NCBI GenBank assembly: GCA_903884005.1
Contig: CAISDA010000013.1
Coordinates: 1 to 64,000 of the forward strand
Length of the DNA: 64,000 bases
Origin: an uncultured Ignavibacteriota bacterium
Lineage (GTDB): Bacteria; Bacteroidota; Ignavibacteria; UBA10030; UBA8401
Direction: 5' to 3'
Position 1 is the first letter of the stretch, and every line of letters begins with the position of its first letter. The translations under genes were made by a program, and so were the position numbers. The notes beneath the pieces were generated by a model, which worked only from the letters and a program-made list of their open reading frames with translations, did not search any database and was not told the origin of the DNA. Of this stretch, positions 43,782-53,487 are shown piece by piece.

Positions 43782-44795
43782 ATGGGTACACGGACAATGG
43801 CACACACAGGCAATACGATACGATACGGCATCATCGGATTCGGCGGTTTTGCGGAACGTACAATTCTTCCTGCGATGCGCTTATCGGCAAATTCTGAACT
43901 TGTCGCGATACAAAAACGCTCCATCGATGCTGCGCGCTCGAAGGCGAAGGAATACTCGATACCGTTGGCGTTCGACAGCGTCGAGCAGCTTCTGGCATGC
44001 GGAGAGGTCGATGCGGTCTTCATTGCTTCGGCGAATTCTGCCCACTGCGGCGAGACACTCCTTGCCGCTTCCGCGAAGAAGCATGTGTTGGTGGAGAAGC
44101 CGATGGCGCTCGATGCCGACGAATCGGTGCGCATGATCGAAGCCTGCCGTGCGAACGGTGTTCTCTTTGCAGTGGGTCACATGCTCCGGTTCTCTCCGAT
44201 GCTGATGCGTATGAAGGAGATCATCGCTTCAGGCGAGGCGGGGGAGATCACATCGGTGCGCGCGGAATTCATCTACGACGCCGGCATGAGCACACGCGAA
44301 TGGCTCTTCGACAGGAATGCTGCCGGGGGCGGGCCGACGTTCGACATCGGCGTCCACTGTCTCGATTCGCTGCGGTTCGTTTTGGACGATGAGGTCACAG
44401 CCACGCATGCGAGGTTGACGCCGCCGCCCACGGACTCGCGCACAGAATCGTCCAGTCTTCTCTCGCTCCAATTTTCAAAAGGAACCATCGGCTCCATCTA
44501 TACAAGCTTCGAGACGCCGATCCGCAGCACATTGATCGAATGTATCGGCCGACGCGCAGTGCTCTCCGCTGCCGGCTTCACAACGAGCGAGTCGTCGCCG
44601 TCGCTGAAAATCATTTGGGGGGAAAATGGAAAAACGGTGAAAACGGTGGAAGAGCATTTCTGGATACCCAATTTGTATGAACAGGAAATTTCGCACATGT
44701 CGGACTGCATTCTCAACGGACGATCGCCGGTGATCGATGGAGAAAACGGATTGAAGAATCAAATCGTGCTGGACGCGGCCATGGCGAAGCGCTGA
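43782..44795 (+). CDS. Gfo/Idh/MocA family oxidoreductase
   Basis: This 337-residue NAD(P)-dependent oxidoreductase has a Rossmann start IRYGIIGFGGFAERTILPAM (about 13-32) and the family's catalytic-lysine motif VEKPMALDADES near 105-115 (EKP). A beta-sheet domain with GGGPTFDIGVHCLDSLRF (about 185-202) carries the usual conserved Asp and His. Enzymes of this family oxidise or isomerise sugars and inositols. It is placed directly after the two membrane acyltransferases, so it may act in glycan building or modification with them. ATG at 43797 is an alternative start with a slightly better fit to the family. Confidence 0.88.
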   Translation: MGTRTMAHTGNTIRYGIIGFGGFAERTILPAMRLSANSELVAIQKRSIDAARSKAKEYSIPLAFDSVEQLLACGEVDAVFIASANSAHCGETLLAASAKKHVLVEKPMALDADESVRMIEACRANGVLFAVGHMLRFSPMLMRMKEIIASGEAGEITSVRAEFIYDAGMSTREWLFDRNAAGGGPTFDIGVHCLDSLRFVLDDEVTATHARLTPPPTDSRTESSSLLSLQFSKGTIGSIYTSFETPIRSTLIECIGRRAVLSAAGFTTSESSPSLKIIWGENGKTVKTVEEHFWIPNLYEQEISHMSDCILNGRSPVIDGENGLKNQIVLDAAMAKR

Positions 44796-44908
44796 ACACT
44801 GCGACATCGGCTGCGACGCGTTGTTACGACAACGATTGGCTGGAAGTAGGGTGAAACACGAAACGATCACAAACTGACGATGTTATCAATTTACCATCAC
44901 GCACACAT

Positions 44909-45559
44909 ATGAATAAATTAGTCATCGGCATTGCAGGCGGCACGGGTTCCGGAAAAACATCCGTGACCAATAAAATTCTTGACAGGTTGAACGCGCATGA
45001 AAGCCATGAGAGCGTCGTCGTTATACAGCATGACTCGTACTACAAGGACATCTCGAAGTACAACGGACTCACGGGCGACAAGATCAATTTCGATCATCCG
45101 GATTCGCTCGAGACGGATCTTTTGGTGGAGCACATTCAGTCGCTGCTTGCCGGGAAATCGGTAGAACAACCCATCTATAATTTCACGACGCATTCCCGGC
45201 TTCCCGAAACCCGTCACATCGAGCCGAAGACCATCACGATCATCGAGGGCATACTCATCTACACATCGAAGGCGCTGCGCGATCTGATGGACATCAAGAT
45301 CTTCATCGACACCGATGCCGATGAGCGGCTGCTGCGCCGCCTCAAGCGCGACCTCATCGAACGGGGACGATCCATCGAATCGGTGATGAATCAATATGTG
45401 TCGACCGTGAAGCCGATGCATGTTGAATTTGTGGAACCGAGCAAGATCTTCGCCGATATCATCATACCACGGGGCAGTGAAAACGTCGTGGCGATAGACA
45501 TGGTGGCCGTAAAGATTGAAAAAATGCTCTATGATATGGCGACGACCGTCCAACGGTGA
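44909..45559 (+). CDS. udk: Uridine kinase
   Basis: This 216-residue enzyme of pyrimidine salvage phosphorylates uridine and cytidine with ATP or GTP. It has P-loop GGTGSGKT (10-17), HDSYYKD (near 45), NFDHPDSL (near 60), and QPIYNFTTHSRLPET (near 90-104), which binds the nucleoside, then IIEGILIY and a lid with RRLKRDLIERGRS. All are as in Udk, and the length is normal. It is a single gene about 110 bp after the oxidoreductase. Confidence 0.95.
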   Translation: MNKLVIGIAGGTGSGKTSVTNKILDRLNAHESHESVVVIQHDSYYKDISKYNGLTGDKINFDHPDSLETDLLVEHIQSLLAGKSVEQPIYNFTTHSRLPETRHIEPKTITIIEGILIYTSKALRDLMDIKIFIDTDADERLLRRLKRDLIERGRSIESVMNQYVSTVKPMHVEFVEPSKIFADIIIPRGSENVVAIDMVAVKIEKMLYDMATTVQR

Positions 45560-45656
45560 CGGGCAACAGCGATTGCGGCTATCGTACACTCGAACACGGC
45601 AGGCTTCCGAAGACCGTACAGTAAATCACGGGTATTTCTTTTTTTTTGCATTGGTA

Positions 45657-45688
45657 TTTGTGATTTAAGGGAAAAAGACCTATATTTT
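45657..45688 (+). promoter_or_regulatory. Bacteroidota-type promoter of the M16 peptidase gene
   Basis: TTTG (45657-45660), exactly 20 nt, TATATTTT (45681-45688), with the ATG 31 bp on. This is one of the cleanest examples in the window. Confidence 0.65.
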
Positions 45689-45718
45689 CTCGTCAAAAAA
45701 ATTGTATACAATTTACTC

Positions 45719-47023
45719 ATGATCGAGTTCAAACACACACTCTCGTCTCACGACATCGTTTCTTCTTACGCGAAAACCGTTTTATCGAGCGGTATCCGCG
45801 TGATCAGCGAGCAATTGCCGTTTGTAAAATCGGTTTCGATCGGCATATGGATCGACACCGGCTCCCGCAATGAAACACACGAGAACAACGGCATCTCCCA
45901 CTTCATCGAGCACATGGTCTTTAAGGGGACGACGCATCGGTCCGTGAAAAAAATCGCCAACAGCCTCGAATCCGTCGGCGGATACATCAACGCATTCACG
46001 GGGAAAGAGCACACGTGCTACTACGCGCGCGTTCTCGACGAGTATGTGGAGAATGCAGTGGATGTCTTGTCCGATCTTGTGCAGCACGGAACGTTTCCGG
46101 AAAAGGAATTCGAGAAAGAACGACTCGTCATACTCGAAGAAATAAAAAACGTCGAGGACGATCCGGACGATCAGATACAGGACTATTTCGAGGCGATGCT
46201 ATTTCCGCGGAATTCGCTCGGGCTGCCGGTGCTGGGAACGCCGGACACGGTTAACTCATTTACCCGTGCGCAGCTCGTGGACTACCGGGCAAAATATTAC
46301 ACCGGCGGCAACATCGTCGTGGCCGCCGCGGGGAACGTGACGCACGAGCGCCTGGTCGAACTTGTCGAAAAATATTTTACCATGGCTGCTGCGGCCGCTC
46401 CCGCGAAACCGCGCGCGAAGAGTCATCGCCCGCATCCGCAGCGCAAAGACTACGCGAAACCGATACAGCAGGCACATCTCAACACCGGCATCATTGCATT
46501 TCCGGTGCACAGTCCTCACCGGTACCCGGCGATGGTGATGAACACGCTGCTCGGCGACGGCATGAGTTCGCGGCTGTTCCAAAACATTCGCGAGAAGTAC
46601 GGATTTGCCTACACCGTTTATTCCTTTCTCACATTGATGGAGGATACGGGCGTGTTCGGAGTGTATGCGGCAACGGACGTGAAGCACATACAGAAGACGA
46701 TCGATCTCGTGTCGAAAGAATTGCGCGCGCTGGCATCGAAACCGATGACGGCGACGGAATTGCAGCGCTCGAAGGCGCAGCTCAAGGGGAACATCCTGCT
46801 GGGGTTGGAAAGCACATCGCACCGCATGATGCGCCTTGGCAGCGGGGAATTGTATTTCAACGAATTCGTGTCGCTCGAATCGATCGTGAAAAATATCGAC
46901 ATTGTCACGCAAGGCGACGTGCTCGATGTCGCGAAAAAAATACTGCAGCCCGAACAATTTTCCACAGTCGTCTTCGTTCCGGCGAACGACGACGCTCCGT
47001 CGGCGCAGAAGAAACGCATATAA
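45719..47023 (+). CDS. M16 family zinc peptidase (processing-peptidase type)
   Basis: This 434-residue M16B protease has the inverted zinc motif HFIEH (H61, E64, H65) and a third ligand Glu in the helix near 135-142 (VILEEIKNVEDD). The second half has the inactive-domain pattern GDGMSSRLFQNIREKYGFAYTVYSF. A protein of this size with one active and one inactive lobe is typical of bacterial M16B peptidases (PqqL/YmxG-like). No signal peptide is seen, so it is cytoplasmic or exported unconventionally. It has its own promoter and is followed by ald after 84 bp. Confidence 0.92.
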   Translation: MIEFKHTLSSHDIVSSYAKTVLSSGIRVISEQLPFVKSVSIGIWIDTGSRNETHENNGISHFIEHMVFKGTTHRSVKKIANSLESVGGYINAFTGKEHTCYYARVLDEYVENAVDVLSDLVQHGTFPEKEFEKERLVILEEIKNVEDDPDDQIQDYFEAMLFPRNSLGLPVLGTPDTVNSFTRAQLVDYRAKYYTGGNIVVAAAGNVTHERLVELVEKYFTMAAAAAPAKPRAKSHRPHPQRKDYAKPIQQAHLNTGIIAFPVHSPHRYPAMVMNTLLGDGMSSRLFQNIREKYGFAYTVYSFLTLMEDTGVFGVYAATDVKHIQKTIDLVSKELRALASKPMTATELQRSKAQLKGNILLGLESTSHRMMRLGSGELYFNEFVSLESIVKNIDIVTQGDVLDVAKKILQPEQFSTVVFVPANDDAPSAQKKRI

Positions 47024-47107
47024 GTTGTTCCATCGAACAGTACCCAGCAGTACACAGAAGATACAGTTAATCCACTTCATCTCATCACTATTACCAAGAG
47101 ACTTGTC

Positions 47108-48220
47108 ATGATTATTGGACTTCCGAAAGAAATTAAGACGAATGAAAATCGTGTGGGAATGGTGCCCGTCGGCGTGCAGACCCTTCGTTCATTCGGCCAC
47201 ACCGTGCTCGTCGAAACAAAAGCAGGCATCGGATCGGGATTCGACGACGCAGCCTATATTAAAGCCGGTGCGAAGATCGTGAAAACGGCAAAAGAAGTAT
47301 ATGCAAAAGCGGATATGATCATCAAAGTAAAGGAACCGATCAAGCAGGAATATGCCTTGATACACCGCGATCAGATCCTGTTCACGTACTTCCATTTCGC
47401 GGCGAACAAAGATCTGACGCAGGCGATGATGAAGGCGCAGGCGGTGTGTATAGCCTACGAAACAGTCCAGAAGCCGGACCGTTCGCTGCCGTTGTTGATA
47501 CCGATGAGCGAAGTTGCGGGCCGCATGGCTCCCCAGGAAGGCGCGAAATATCTTGAGCATGCAATGGGCGGACGCGGTATGCTGCTCGGCGGCGTGCCGG
47601 GGACGGAGCCTGCGGATGTTGTAGTGCTCGGCGGCGGCATTGTCGGCACAAATGCGGCGAAGATCGCTGCCGGATTCGGCGCACGCGTGTCGATTCTGGA
47701 CAACAATCTCTACCGTCTGCGTCAGCTCGACGATATCATGCCGAAAAACGTCGTGACGATCATGTCGAATCCCTATAACGTGGAAAAAGCGGTGACGAAT
47801 GCGGACCTGGTGATCGGCAGCGTGCTGATTCCCGGTGCCAAAGCGCCAAAATTGGTGACGCGTGCAATGCTCAAGGGCATGAAGCGCGGAGCGGTGCTTG
47901 TGGACGTAGCGGTCGATCAGGGCGGTTGCTTTGAAACGACGAAGGCCACGACGCATGAAAATCCGATCTATGTGATCGACGGCGTCATCCACTATTGCGT
48001 GGCGAACATGCCCGGCGCAGTGCCGATGACATCGACGCTTGCCCTGACGAATGCGACCCTGCCGTATGCGGTCGAAATTGCCAACAAGGGCTGGGAAAAA
48101 GCGGTACAGACGAACGACGAATTGAAGCTTGGCCTCAACATGGTCGACGGCCTCATCACGTACAAGGGCGTTGCCGACGCATTCGGTTACAAGCACACGC
48201 CGGTCGAAACGGTCGTCTGA
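47108..48220 (+). CDS. ald: Alanine dehydrogenase
   Basis: This 370-residue enzyme reversibly deaminates L-alanine to pyruvate and ammonia with NAD. The N-terminus MIIGLPKEIKTNENRVGMVP is diagnostic. KVKEP (near 74), PMSEVAGRMA (near 134), the Rossmann motif VVVLGGGIVGTNAA (near 170-184) and DVAVDQGGC (near 268) follow as in Ald. Length equals that of known Ald proteins (about 370). It ends in one of the strongest terminators of the window, so it is separate from nuoG. Confidence 0.97.
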   Translation: MIIGLPKEIKTNENRVGMVPVGVQTLRSFGHTVLVETKAGIGSGFDDAAYIKAGAKIVKTAKEVYAKADMIIKVKEPIKQEYALIHRDQILFTYFHFAANKDLTQAMMKAQAVCIAYETVQKPDRSLPLLIPMSEVAGRMAPQEGAKYLEHAMGGRGMLLGGVPGTEPADVVVLGGGIVGTNAAKIAAGFGARVSILDNNLYRLRQLDDIMPKNVVTIMSNPYNVEKAVTNADLVIGSVLIPGAKAPKLVTRAMLKGMKRGAVLVDVAVDQGGCFETTKATTHENPIYVIDGVIHYCVANMPGAVPMTSTLALTNATLPYAVEIANKGWEKAVQTNDELKLGLNMVDGLITYKGVADAFGYKHTPVETVV

Positions 48221-48251
48221 CGCGGTGCTCACATGAGTCATGGCTGTGAAG

Positions 48252-48290
48252 AAGACTTTTCAAGTCGAAGACTTGAAAAGTCTTTTTTTA
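48252..48290 (+). terminator. Strong intrinsic terminator of ald
   Basis: AAGACTTTTCAAGTC and GACTTGAAAAGTCTT form a perfect 15-bp stem around a GAA loop, followed by a run of T. Confidence 0.95.
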
Positions 48291-48376
48291 TTGCGGGGTG
48301 CTTTTATCCCAAGAATATTTTTTCTACATTACATCGAATAGGACTATTATCATCTTCATACCATTAGTGATGATTC

Positions 48377-50035
48377 ATGGCTAACGTCAAAGTTACGATC
48401 AACGGGAAACTGATAGAAACGGACAGTACGCGGACCATTATCCAGGCTGCCCGGGAAAATGGCATCTCGATACCGCATTTCTGCTGGCACGAAAAACTGT
48501 CGACAGCCGGCAACTGCCGCATTTGTCTGGTCGATGTGGAAAAAATGCCCAAACTGGCTATCGCCTGTATGACCAATGTCGCCGAGGGCATGGTTGTCAA
48601 CACGAAGAACGAACGCGTGGTCAACGCGCGCGAAGCGGTCATGGAATTCATACTCATCAATCATCCGCTGGATTGTCCCATCTGCGACGAGGCGGGGGAA
48701 TGCAAGCTGCAGGATTACGCGTACAAGTTCAGCCAGGGATACAGCCGCTTCGGCGACGATAAAGTGCATAAAAACAAACGGGTCGAGATCGGTCCGCGAG
48801 TGATGTTCGATGCAGAGCGCTGCATTTCGTGTTCGCGCTGCATCCGCTTCTGCGACGAGATCGCGGGCGTCCATCAGCTCCAGTTCGTCAACCGCGGCGA
48901 TCATACGACGATCGAAACGTTTCCGGGAGAGACGCTGGACAACCCGTATTCGATGAACGTCGTGGATATTTGCCCGGTCGGTGCGCTCACCAACAAGGAT
49001 TTTCGGTTCAAGTCCCGTGTCTGGGAGATGTCGTTCACCGAGAGCATCTGCAACGGCTGCGCCCGCGGCTGCAACATCGAGATCGGCGTGCGCAACAACG
49101 GAATTCTCCGCCTCACACCGCGCACGAATGACGATGTGAACAGCAACTGGATGTGCGATCACGGCCGGCTCGACACATGGAAGCATGTGAATGCCGAAGA
49201 CAGGATCACCGGCCCCATGGTCCGCAAAGGCGGCATCCTGGTCGATGTCGGCTGGGACGAGGCGATGGCGAAGGTGGCCGGAGAGCTGAAACTGTTCAAC
49301 AAGAACGAGATCGCCTTCATCGGATCGGCATTTGCCTCGAACGAGGACAATTATGTGCTCGCGCGGTTTGCGAAAGAAGTGCTCGGGTCAAAACATATCG
49401 ACCGCATGAGCCACCGGATAGACGGCGGCGACGACGCGCTGCTTATACGCGCCGATAAGACACCGAACGATACAGGGGCTGCATTGGTCGGCATCGTGCC
49501 GGGCGAGGGCGGACGCGACATCGAGGGGATCGTACAGGGGATACGCGACGGACACATCAAAGCGCTGTATGCGATCGACGACGATATCGCTCAACATCCC
49601 GAACTGGAAAAAGTAATTACCAAGTTGGAATTTTTCGCCGTTCACGCATCCAATGCGAATAAGAGCACGCGCATCGCCGACGTTGTTCTGGCGAGTTCGA
49701 CGTATGCCGAACGCTCGGGAACGATCACCAATTTCCAAAAACGCGTGCAGCGGCTGCGGCCGGCCGTCGTCACGCTTGAGCGCGAGCGGGCGCTCGACGG
49801 ATTGACGATGAGCCGTCTGGATAAATTTGCCGCGCCGAACGATTCATGGGGCAAGGGTCCCCGCCGCGATTCGCGCGCGTCGTGGAGAATTGTTGCCGCC
49901 ATCGGCAACATCATGGGCGGGAAATTCAAATATATGACCGCCGAGGACGTCTTCACAGACATCACGCATACCGTGGACGCATTCAAAGGGCTGACCTATC
50001 TGAAGATCGGGAGCAAGGGAGCACTGCTGCAATAG
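48377..50035 (+). CDS. nuoG: NADH-quinone oxidoreductase subunit G (short form)
   Basis: This 552-residue Complex I iron-sulfur subunit has the 2Fe-2S ferredoxin domain with cysteines in PHFCWHEKL, GNCRICLVDV and AIACMT. The His-Cys3 cluster is in HPLDCPICDEAGEC, the 4Fe-4S sites in CISCSRCIRFC and later CPVGAL, and the N7-type site in CNGCARGCNIEI with NWMCDHGR. It is much shorter than E. coli NuoG (about 900): the molybdopterin-like domain is cut down to about 300 residues. It starts a nuoG-nuoH-nuoI run without the other subunits. A palindromic repeat lies directly after its stop. Confidence 0.93.
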   Translation: MANVKVTINGKLIETDSTRTIIQAARENGISIPHFCWHEKLSTAGNCRICLVDVEKMPKLAIACMTNVAEGMVVNTKNERVVNAREAVMEFILINHPLDCPICDEAGECKLQDYAYKFSQGYSRFGDDKVHKNKRVEIGPRVMFDAERCISCSRCIRFCDEIAGVHQLQFVNRGDHTTIETFPGETLDNPYSMNVVDICPVGALTNKDFRFKSRVWEMSFTESICNGCARGCNIEIGVRNNGILRLTPRTNDDVNSNWMCDHGRLDTWKHVNAEDRITGPMVRKGGILVDVGWDEAMAKVAGELKLFNKNEIAFIGSAFASNEDNYVLARFAKEVLGSKHIDRMSHRIDGGDDALLIRADKTPNDTGAALVGIVPGEGGRDIEGIVQGIRDGHIKALYAIDDDIAQHPELEKVITKLEFFAVHASNANKSTRIADVVLASSTYAERSGTITNFQKRVQRLRPAVVTLERERALDGLTMSRLDKFAAPNDSWGKGPRRDSRASWRIVAAIGNIMGGKFKYMTAEDVFTDITHTVDAFKGLTYLKIGSKGALLQ

Positions 50036-50081
50036 GGTGCGGCATAGGTCGGCGAGATATCACCTCGCCCTGCACTGTGAC
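50034..50081. repeat. GGGCGAGAT palindromic element, copy 3 (degenerate)
   Basis: GGCGAG (50051-50056) and CTCGCC (50064-50069) remain of the palindrome, and TGCACTGTGACG follows, comparable to TACAGTGCGTCG in copy 1. It sits between nuoG and nuoH, inside an operon. Confidence 0.65.
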
Positions 50082-50127
50082 GAGTGGCTTAAGAGTATCA
50101 ACATTATATCATCATACAGAAAAATTT

Positions 50128-51168
50128 ATGAGTGTCGAATTTATAGTCGAAGCGCTGGTCAAGATCGGTTTGGTGCTGGTGATCAACCTGACGACGGTCG
50201 CATATCTTGTGCTTGCCGAACGGAAGATCAGCGCGTTCATACAGAATCGCCTGGGACCCAACCGAGTCGGGCCGTGGGGGCTGTTTCAATCGTTCGCCGA
50301 TATCGGCAAGCTGTTTTTCAAAGAGGACATTGTGCCTTCGGCGGCAAATAAATTCGTGCACACGCTCGCGCCGCTCATATCGATCACCGTCGCCATGTCT
50401 ACGTTCGCAGTCGTACCGTTCGGCAATACATTCGCCTTCAATGGTCACGATTATAAGCTCATGATCGGCGATGTGAACATCGGCATTCTGTTCATTCTTG
50501 CCATGACGTCGCTCGGCGTGTACGGCATCACGCTCAGCGGCTGGGCTTCGAACAACAAATACTCGCTGCTTGGCGGGCTGCGTGCCTCGGCGCAGATGAT
50601 CAGTTACGAATTATCCATGGGGCTCTCGGTGATCGGCGTTGTCATGATCGCCGGGTCGCTTCAGCTCGATAAGATCGTGATCAAGCAGGGCGAATACCTG
50701 TGGGGCGTCATTCCCGCATGGAACATTGTGCTGCAGCCGATCGGGTTCATCACGTTTTTAATCGCATCGTTCGCAGAGACCAACCGGCTCCCGTTCGACC
50801 TTCCGGAAGCGGAGCCCGAACTTGTCGGCGGATACCATACGGAATATTCGGGAATGAAGTTCGGACTCTTCTTCCTCGCGGAATACGCGAACATGATCAC
50901 CGCGTCGGCGGTTATCGTGACGCTGTATCTCGGCGGGTGGCAGTTCCCGTTCGTCGAACGATTCGCATTGCCGGCACTGGCGGTGACGCTGCTGCAGATG
51001 GGGGCGTTCGCAGTGAAAGTCGCATTGCTGTTGTTCTTCTTCATGGTGGTGCGCTGGACAATCCCGCGCTTCCGGTACGATCAATTGATGAGTCTCGGAT
51101 GGAAAGTGATGATCCCGCTCGCGTTGGGAAACATCATTGTAACGGGATTCTTTTTATTATTCCATTAA
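50128..51168 (+). CDS. nuoH: NADH-quinone oxidoreductase subunit H
   Basis: This 346-residue membrane subunit of Complex I, next to the quinone site, has eight to nine helices. Conserved loops are VAYLVLAERKISAFIQNRLGPNRVGPWGLFQSFADIGKLFFKE (about 20-65), LRASAQMISYELSMG and ETNRLPFDLPEAEPELVGGYHTEYSGMKFG, which carries the acidic residues linked to quinone binding and proton transfer. The ATG at 50128 gives the normal start; the open frame from 49846 is antisense-like readthrough of nuoG. It lies 92 bp after nuoG and 61 bp before nuoI. Confidence 0.97.
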   Translation: MSVEFIVEALVKIGLVLVINLTTVAYLVLAERKISAFIQNRLGPNRVGPWGLFQSFADIGKLFFKEDIVPSAANKFVHTLAPLISITVAMSTFAVVPFGNTFAFNGHDYKLMIGDVNIGILFILAMTSLGVYGITLSGWASNNKYSLLGGLRASAQMISYELSMGLSVIGVVMIAGSLQLDKIVIKQGEYLWGVIPAWNIVLQPIGFITFLIASFAETNRLPFDLPEAEPELVGGYHTEYSGMKFGLFFLAEYANMITASAVIVTLYLGGWQFPFVERFALPALAVTLLQMGAFAVKVALLLFFFMVVRWTIPRFRYDQLMSLGWKVMIPLALGNIIVTGFFLLFH

Positions 51169-51229
51169 GGCGGCCATCATAATAATTTTCGCGTCATTCA
51201 CGCATTAACGACATTTCGCAGCATATCGT

Positions 51230-51739
51230 ATGGAAAAATATTTAGAAAAAAGCGTTCCGGTTCGAAAAAAAGATCTGAGCTTTTGGCAGAAATTGTACAT
51301 CCCGGCGATACTTCAGGGCATGAAAATTACGATGACGGAATTTTTCAAGCCGAGCGTCACCATTGAATATCCCGAAGTGCGAACCGTCATGCCGGATTCA
51401 TTCCGCGGGCGGCCCATTCTTGTAGCCGAGAACGGCACGGAGCGCTGTGTTGCATGCGGACTCTGCGCGCGCGTCTGTCCGGCGCTCGCCATTGAGGTCC
51501 AGGCCGGAGAGACCGAACTCGGCAAGGAACGCTATCCCGAGCGCTTTGAGATCAACATGGTGCGCTGCATCTTTTGCGGATTCTGCGAGGAAGTGTGTCC
51601 GGAAGAAGCGATCATCATGAGCCAGGAATATGAACTTGTCTTCACCAGCCAGAAGGAAGCATTGTTCGGCAAGGACAAACTGGTCAAGCCGATCGAAGAA
51701 GTCCGCACCCGACTCGATTTTTTACGGAAGAGCCGGTAA
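51230..51739 (+). CDS. nuoI: NADH-quinone oxidoreductase subunit I
   Basis: This 169-residue 8Fe ferredoxin-like subunit connects the electron path to the quinone site. It has two 4Fe-4S motifs: C73, C76, C79 and C83 ([12 protein letters not shown]), and C113, C116, C119 and C123 ([12 protein letters not shown]). The usual N-terminal helix ([19 protein letters not shown]) and the FRGRP segment are present. It ends the nuo run; the next gene is comM, so nuoJ-N and nuoA-F must be elsewhere or absent. Confidence 0.95.
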   Translation: MEKYLEKSVPVRKKDLSFWQKLYIPAILQGMKITMTEFFKPSVTIEYPEVRTVMPDSFRGRPILVAENGTERCVACGLCARVCPALAIEVQAGETELGKERYPERFEINMVRCIFCGFCEEVCPEEAIIMSQEYELVFTSQKEALFGKDKLVKPIEEVRTRLDFLRKSR

Positions 51740-51870
51740 CACACACACAAGCGATCCACTCCAACGTGCGATGCACCGGAGCCCGGCAGGCGGAATGCAG
51801 CCGGGTATACCGGAGAGCATCGGCGTCAGCATGCGATTCAAGCACCGCGATCACTATTCCGGGGGGAATT

Positions 51871-53409
51871 ATGCTCAGCGTCGTACGAAGTGCAGCCACA
51901 TGCGGCATCAACGCCTGCCTGATAGACATCGAGACGAACATCGAGAACACGCTTCCCAATTTCACGATGGTCGGGCTGCCCGACAATGCCGTCAGGGAAT
52001 CGCGCGGGCGGGTCATCACTGCGATCAACAATTCCGCATATATCTATCCCAACAAACACATCACGATCAATCTCGCGCCGGCGGACGTCAAGAAAGAGGG
52101 GTCGTCGTACGATCTTCCGATCGCCATAGGCATGCTGGCATCGAGCGGTCAACTGGGCGAGGCGCTCTTGCGCGATTTCGTGATCCTCGGCGAACTGGCA
52201 TTGGACGGCTCGCTCCGCCCCGTGCATGGGGTGTTGCCGATCGCGATCGAAGTGCGGTCAAAAAAAATACGCGGGTTGATACTGCCGCGGGAGAACGCGC
52301 GCGAGGCGGCAATGGTGGAGGGGATCGATGTGTACGGAGCGGCATCGCTGCGTGAAGCGGTGCAGGTGCTCGGGACGAATGACGGCATTGCTCCGACGCG
52401 CATTGACGTTGATAAAATATTTTCGGCAGAACAATCATATGCCGAGGATTTCGCGGATGTGAAGGGACAAGAGAACGTGAAGCGCGCGCTTGAAGTCGCG
52501 GCCGCAGGCGGGCACAACATCATCTTGATCGGGCCTCCGGGATCGGGCAAAACAATGCTTGCCCGCAGGCTGCCGGGCATACTGCCGCCGCTGACATTCG
52601 AAGAGAGCATCGAGACGACAAAGATACACTCTGTGGCGGGGTTGCTGCCGCCGAATGCAGCGCTGGTGGCGGTGCGTCCGTTTCGTACTCCCCATCACAC
52701 GATCTCAGACGCCGCGTTAGTGGGAGGGGGAGCGGTTCCGCGTCCCGGTGAAATATCACTGTCTCATCATGGTGTGCTTTTTCTTGACGAGCTTCCGGAG
52801 TTTGCGCGCAATGTGCTGGAAGTCATGCGGCAGCCTCTTGAGGACGGGAAAGTGACGATCAGCCGCACGAAAATGTCCGTTGAATTTCCCGCAGCGTTCA
52901 TGCTTGTGTGCGCGATGAATCCCTGTCCCTGCGGGAACAGCGGCAATCCGAACCATGAATGCACGTGTTCACAGATTCAGATACAGCATTACATGTCGAA
53001 AATCTCCGGTCCGCTCATGGACCGCATTGATATTCATCTTGAAGTTCCTGCGGTCAAGGTGGCGGAACTGTCGCAGAAGAGGCCGGGGGAACGATCGTCC
53101 GATATCAGGGCTCGCGTTGTCGCCGCGCGAAAAATTCAAACGGAACGGTTCAAAAACCGACCGTCGATATTCTCGAATGCAGCGATGCAAACGAGAGAGA
53201 TCCGTGAGCATTGCATGATAGATGCGCAGGCAGGGGAGCTGTTGAAAATGGCTATGACGAAACTCGGCCTTTCGGCGCGCGCGTACGATCGGATATTGAA
53301 AGTGTCGCGGACGATTGCGGATCTCGCCGGATGCGAGTCGATCCGGTGTGATCATGTCGGCGAGGCGATCCAATATCGCACGCTTGACCGGAATTTATGG
53401 CTGGCATAA
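51871..53409 (+). CDS. comM: ComM/YifB-type Mg-chelatase-like AAA+ protein
   Basis: This 512-residue protein has the N-terminal ChlI-like domain ([28 protein letters not shown]), Walker A GPPGSGKT near 221-228, Walker [14 protein letters not shown] near 295-307, the zinc-like [19 protein letters not shown], and the C-terminal helical domain ([19 protein letters not shown]). ComM is a hexameric helicase that helps branch migration during natural transformation. The ATG at 51871 follows GGGGGG; the frame back to 51766 has no family content. Its presence fits a naturally competent or recombining cell. Confidence 0.95.
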   Translation: MLSVVRSAATCGINACLIDIETNIENTLPNFTMVGLPDNAVRESRGRVITAINNSAYIYPNKHITINLAPADVKKEGSSYDLPIAIGMLASSGQLGEALLRDFVILGELALDGSLRPVHGVLPIAIEVRSKKIRGLILPRENAREAAMVEGIDVYGAASLREAVQVLGTNDGIAPTRIDVDKIFSAEQSYAEDFADVKGQENVKRALEVAAAGGHNIILIGPPGSGKTMLARRLPGILPPLTFEESIETTKIHSVAGLLPPNAALVAVRPFRTPHHTISDAALVGGGAVPRPGEISLSHHGVLFLDELPEFARNVLEVMRQPLEDGKVTISRTKMSVEFPAAFMLVCAMNPCPCGNSGNPNHECTCSQIQIQHYMSKISGPLMDRIDIHLEVPAVKVAELSQKRPGERSSDIRARVVAARKIQTERFKNRPSIFSNAAMQTREIREHCMIDAQAGELLKMAMTKLGLSARAYDRILKVSRTIADLAGCESIRCDHVGEAIQYRTLDRNLWLA

Positions 53410-53487
53410 GAGGCCGCGGGTGCTTCATTTGCATCATCCGCATTATTATCTATGAAATCATGCGCACTTTTCTTATTTTAGACATTG

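Noticed and set aside
42754-44136. 460-residue plus-strand frame spanning two genes
   Set aside because: Runs out of frame through the second acyltransferase and the oxidoreductase; composition rich in Arg, Cys and His, no family.
47189-48241. 350-residue open frame on the minus strand
   Set aside because: Shadow of alanine dehydrogenase; His- and Arg-rich with no motif.
49846-50127. N-terminal extension of NuoH
   Set aside because: The extra codons overlap nuoG in another frame and cross the palindromic repeat; NuoH homologues begin at the ATG at 50128.
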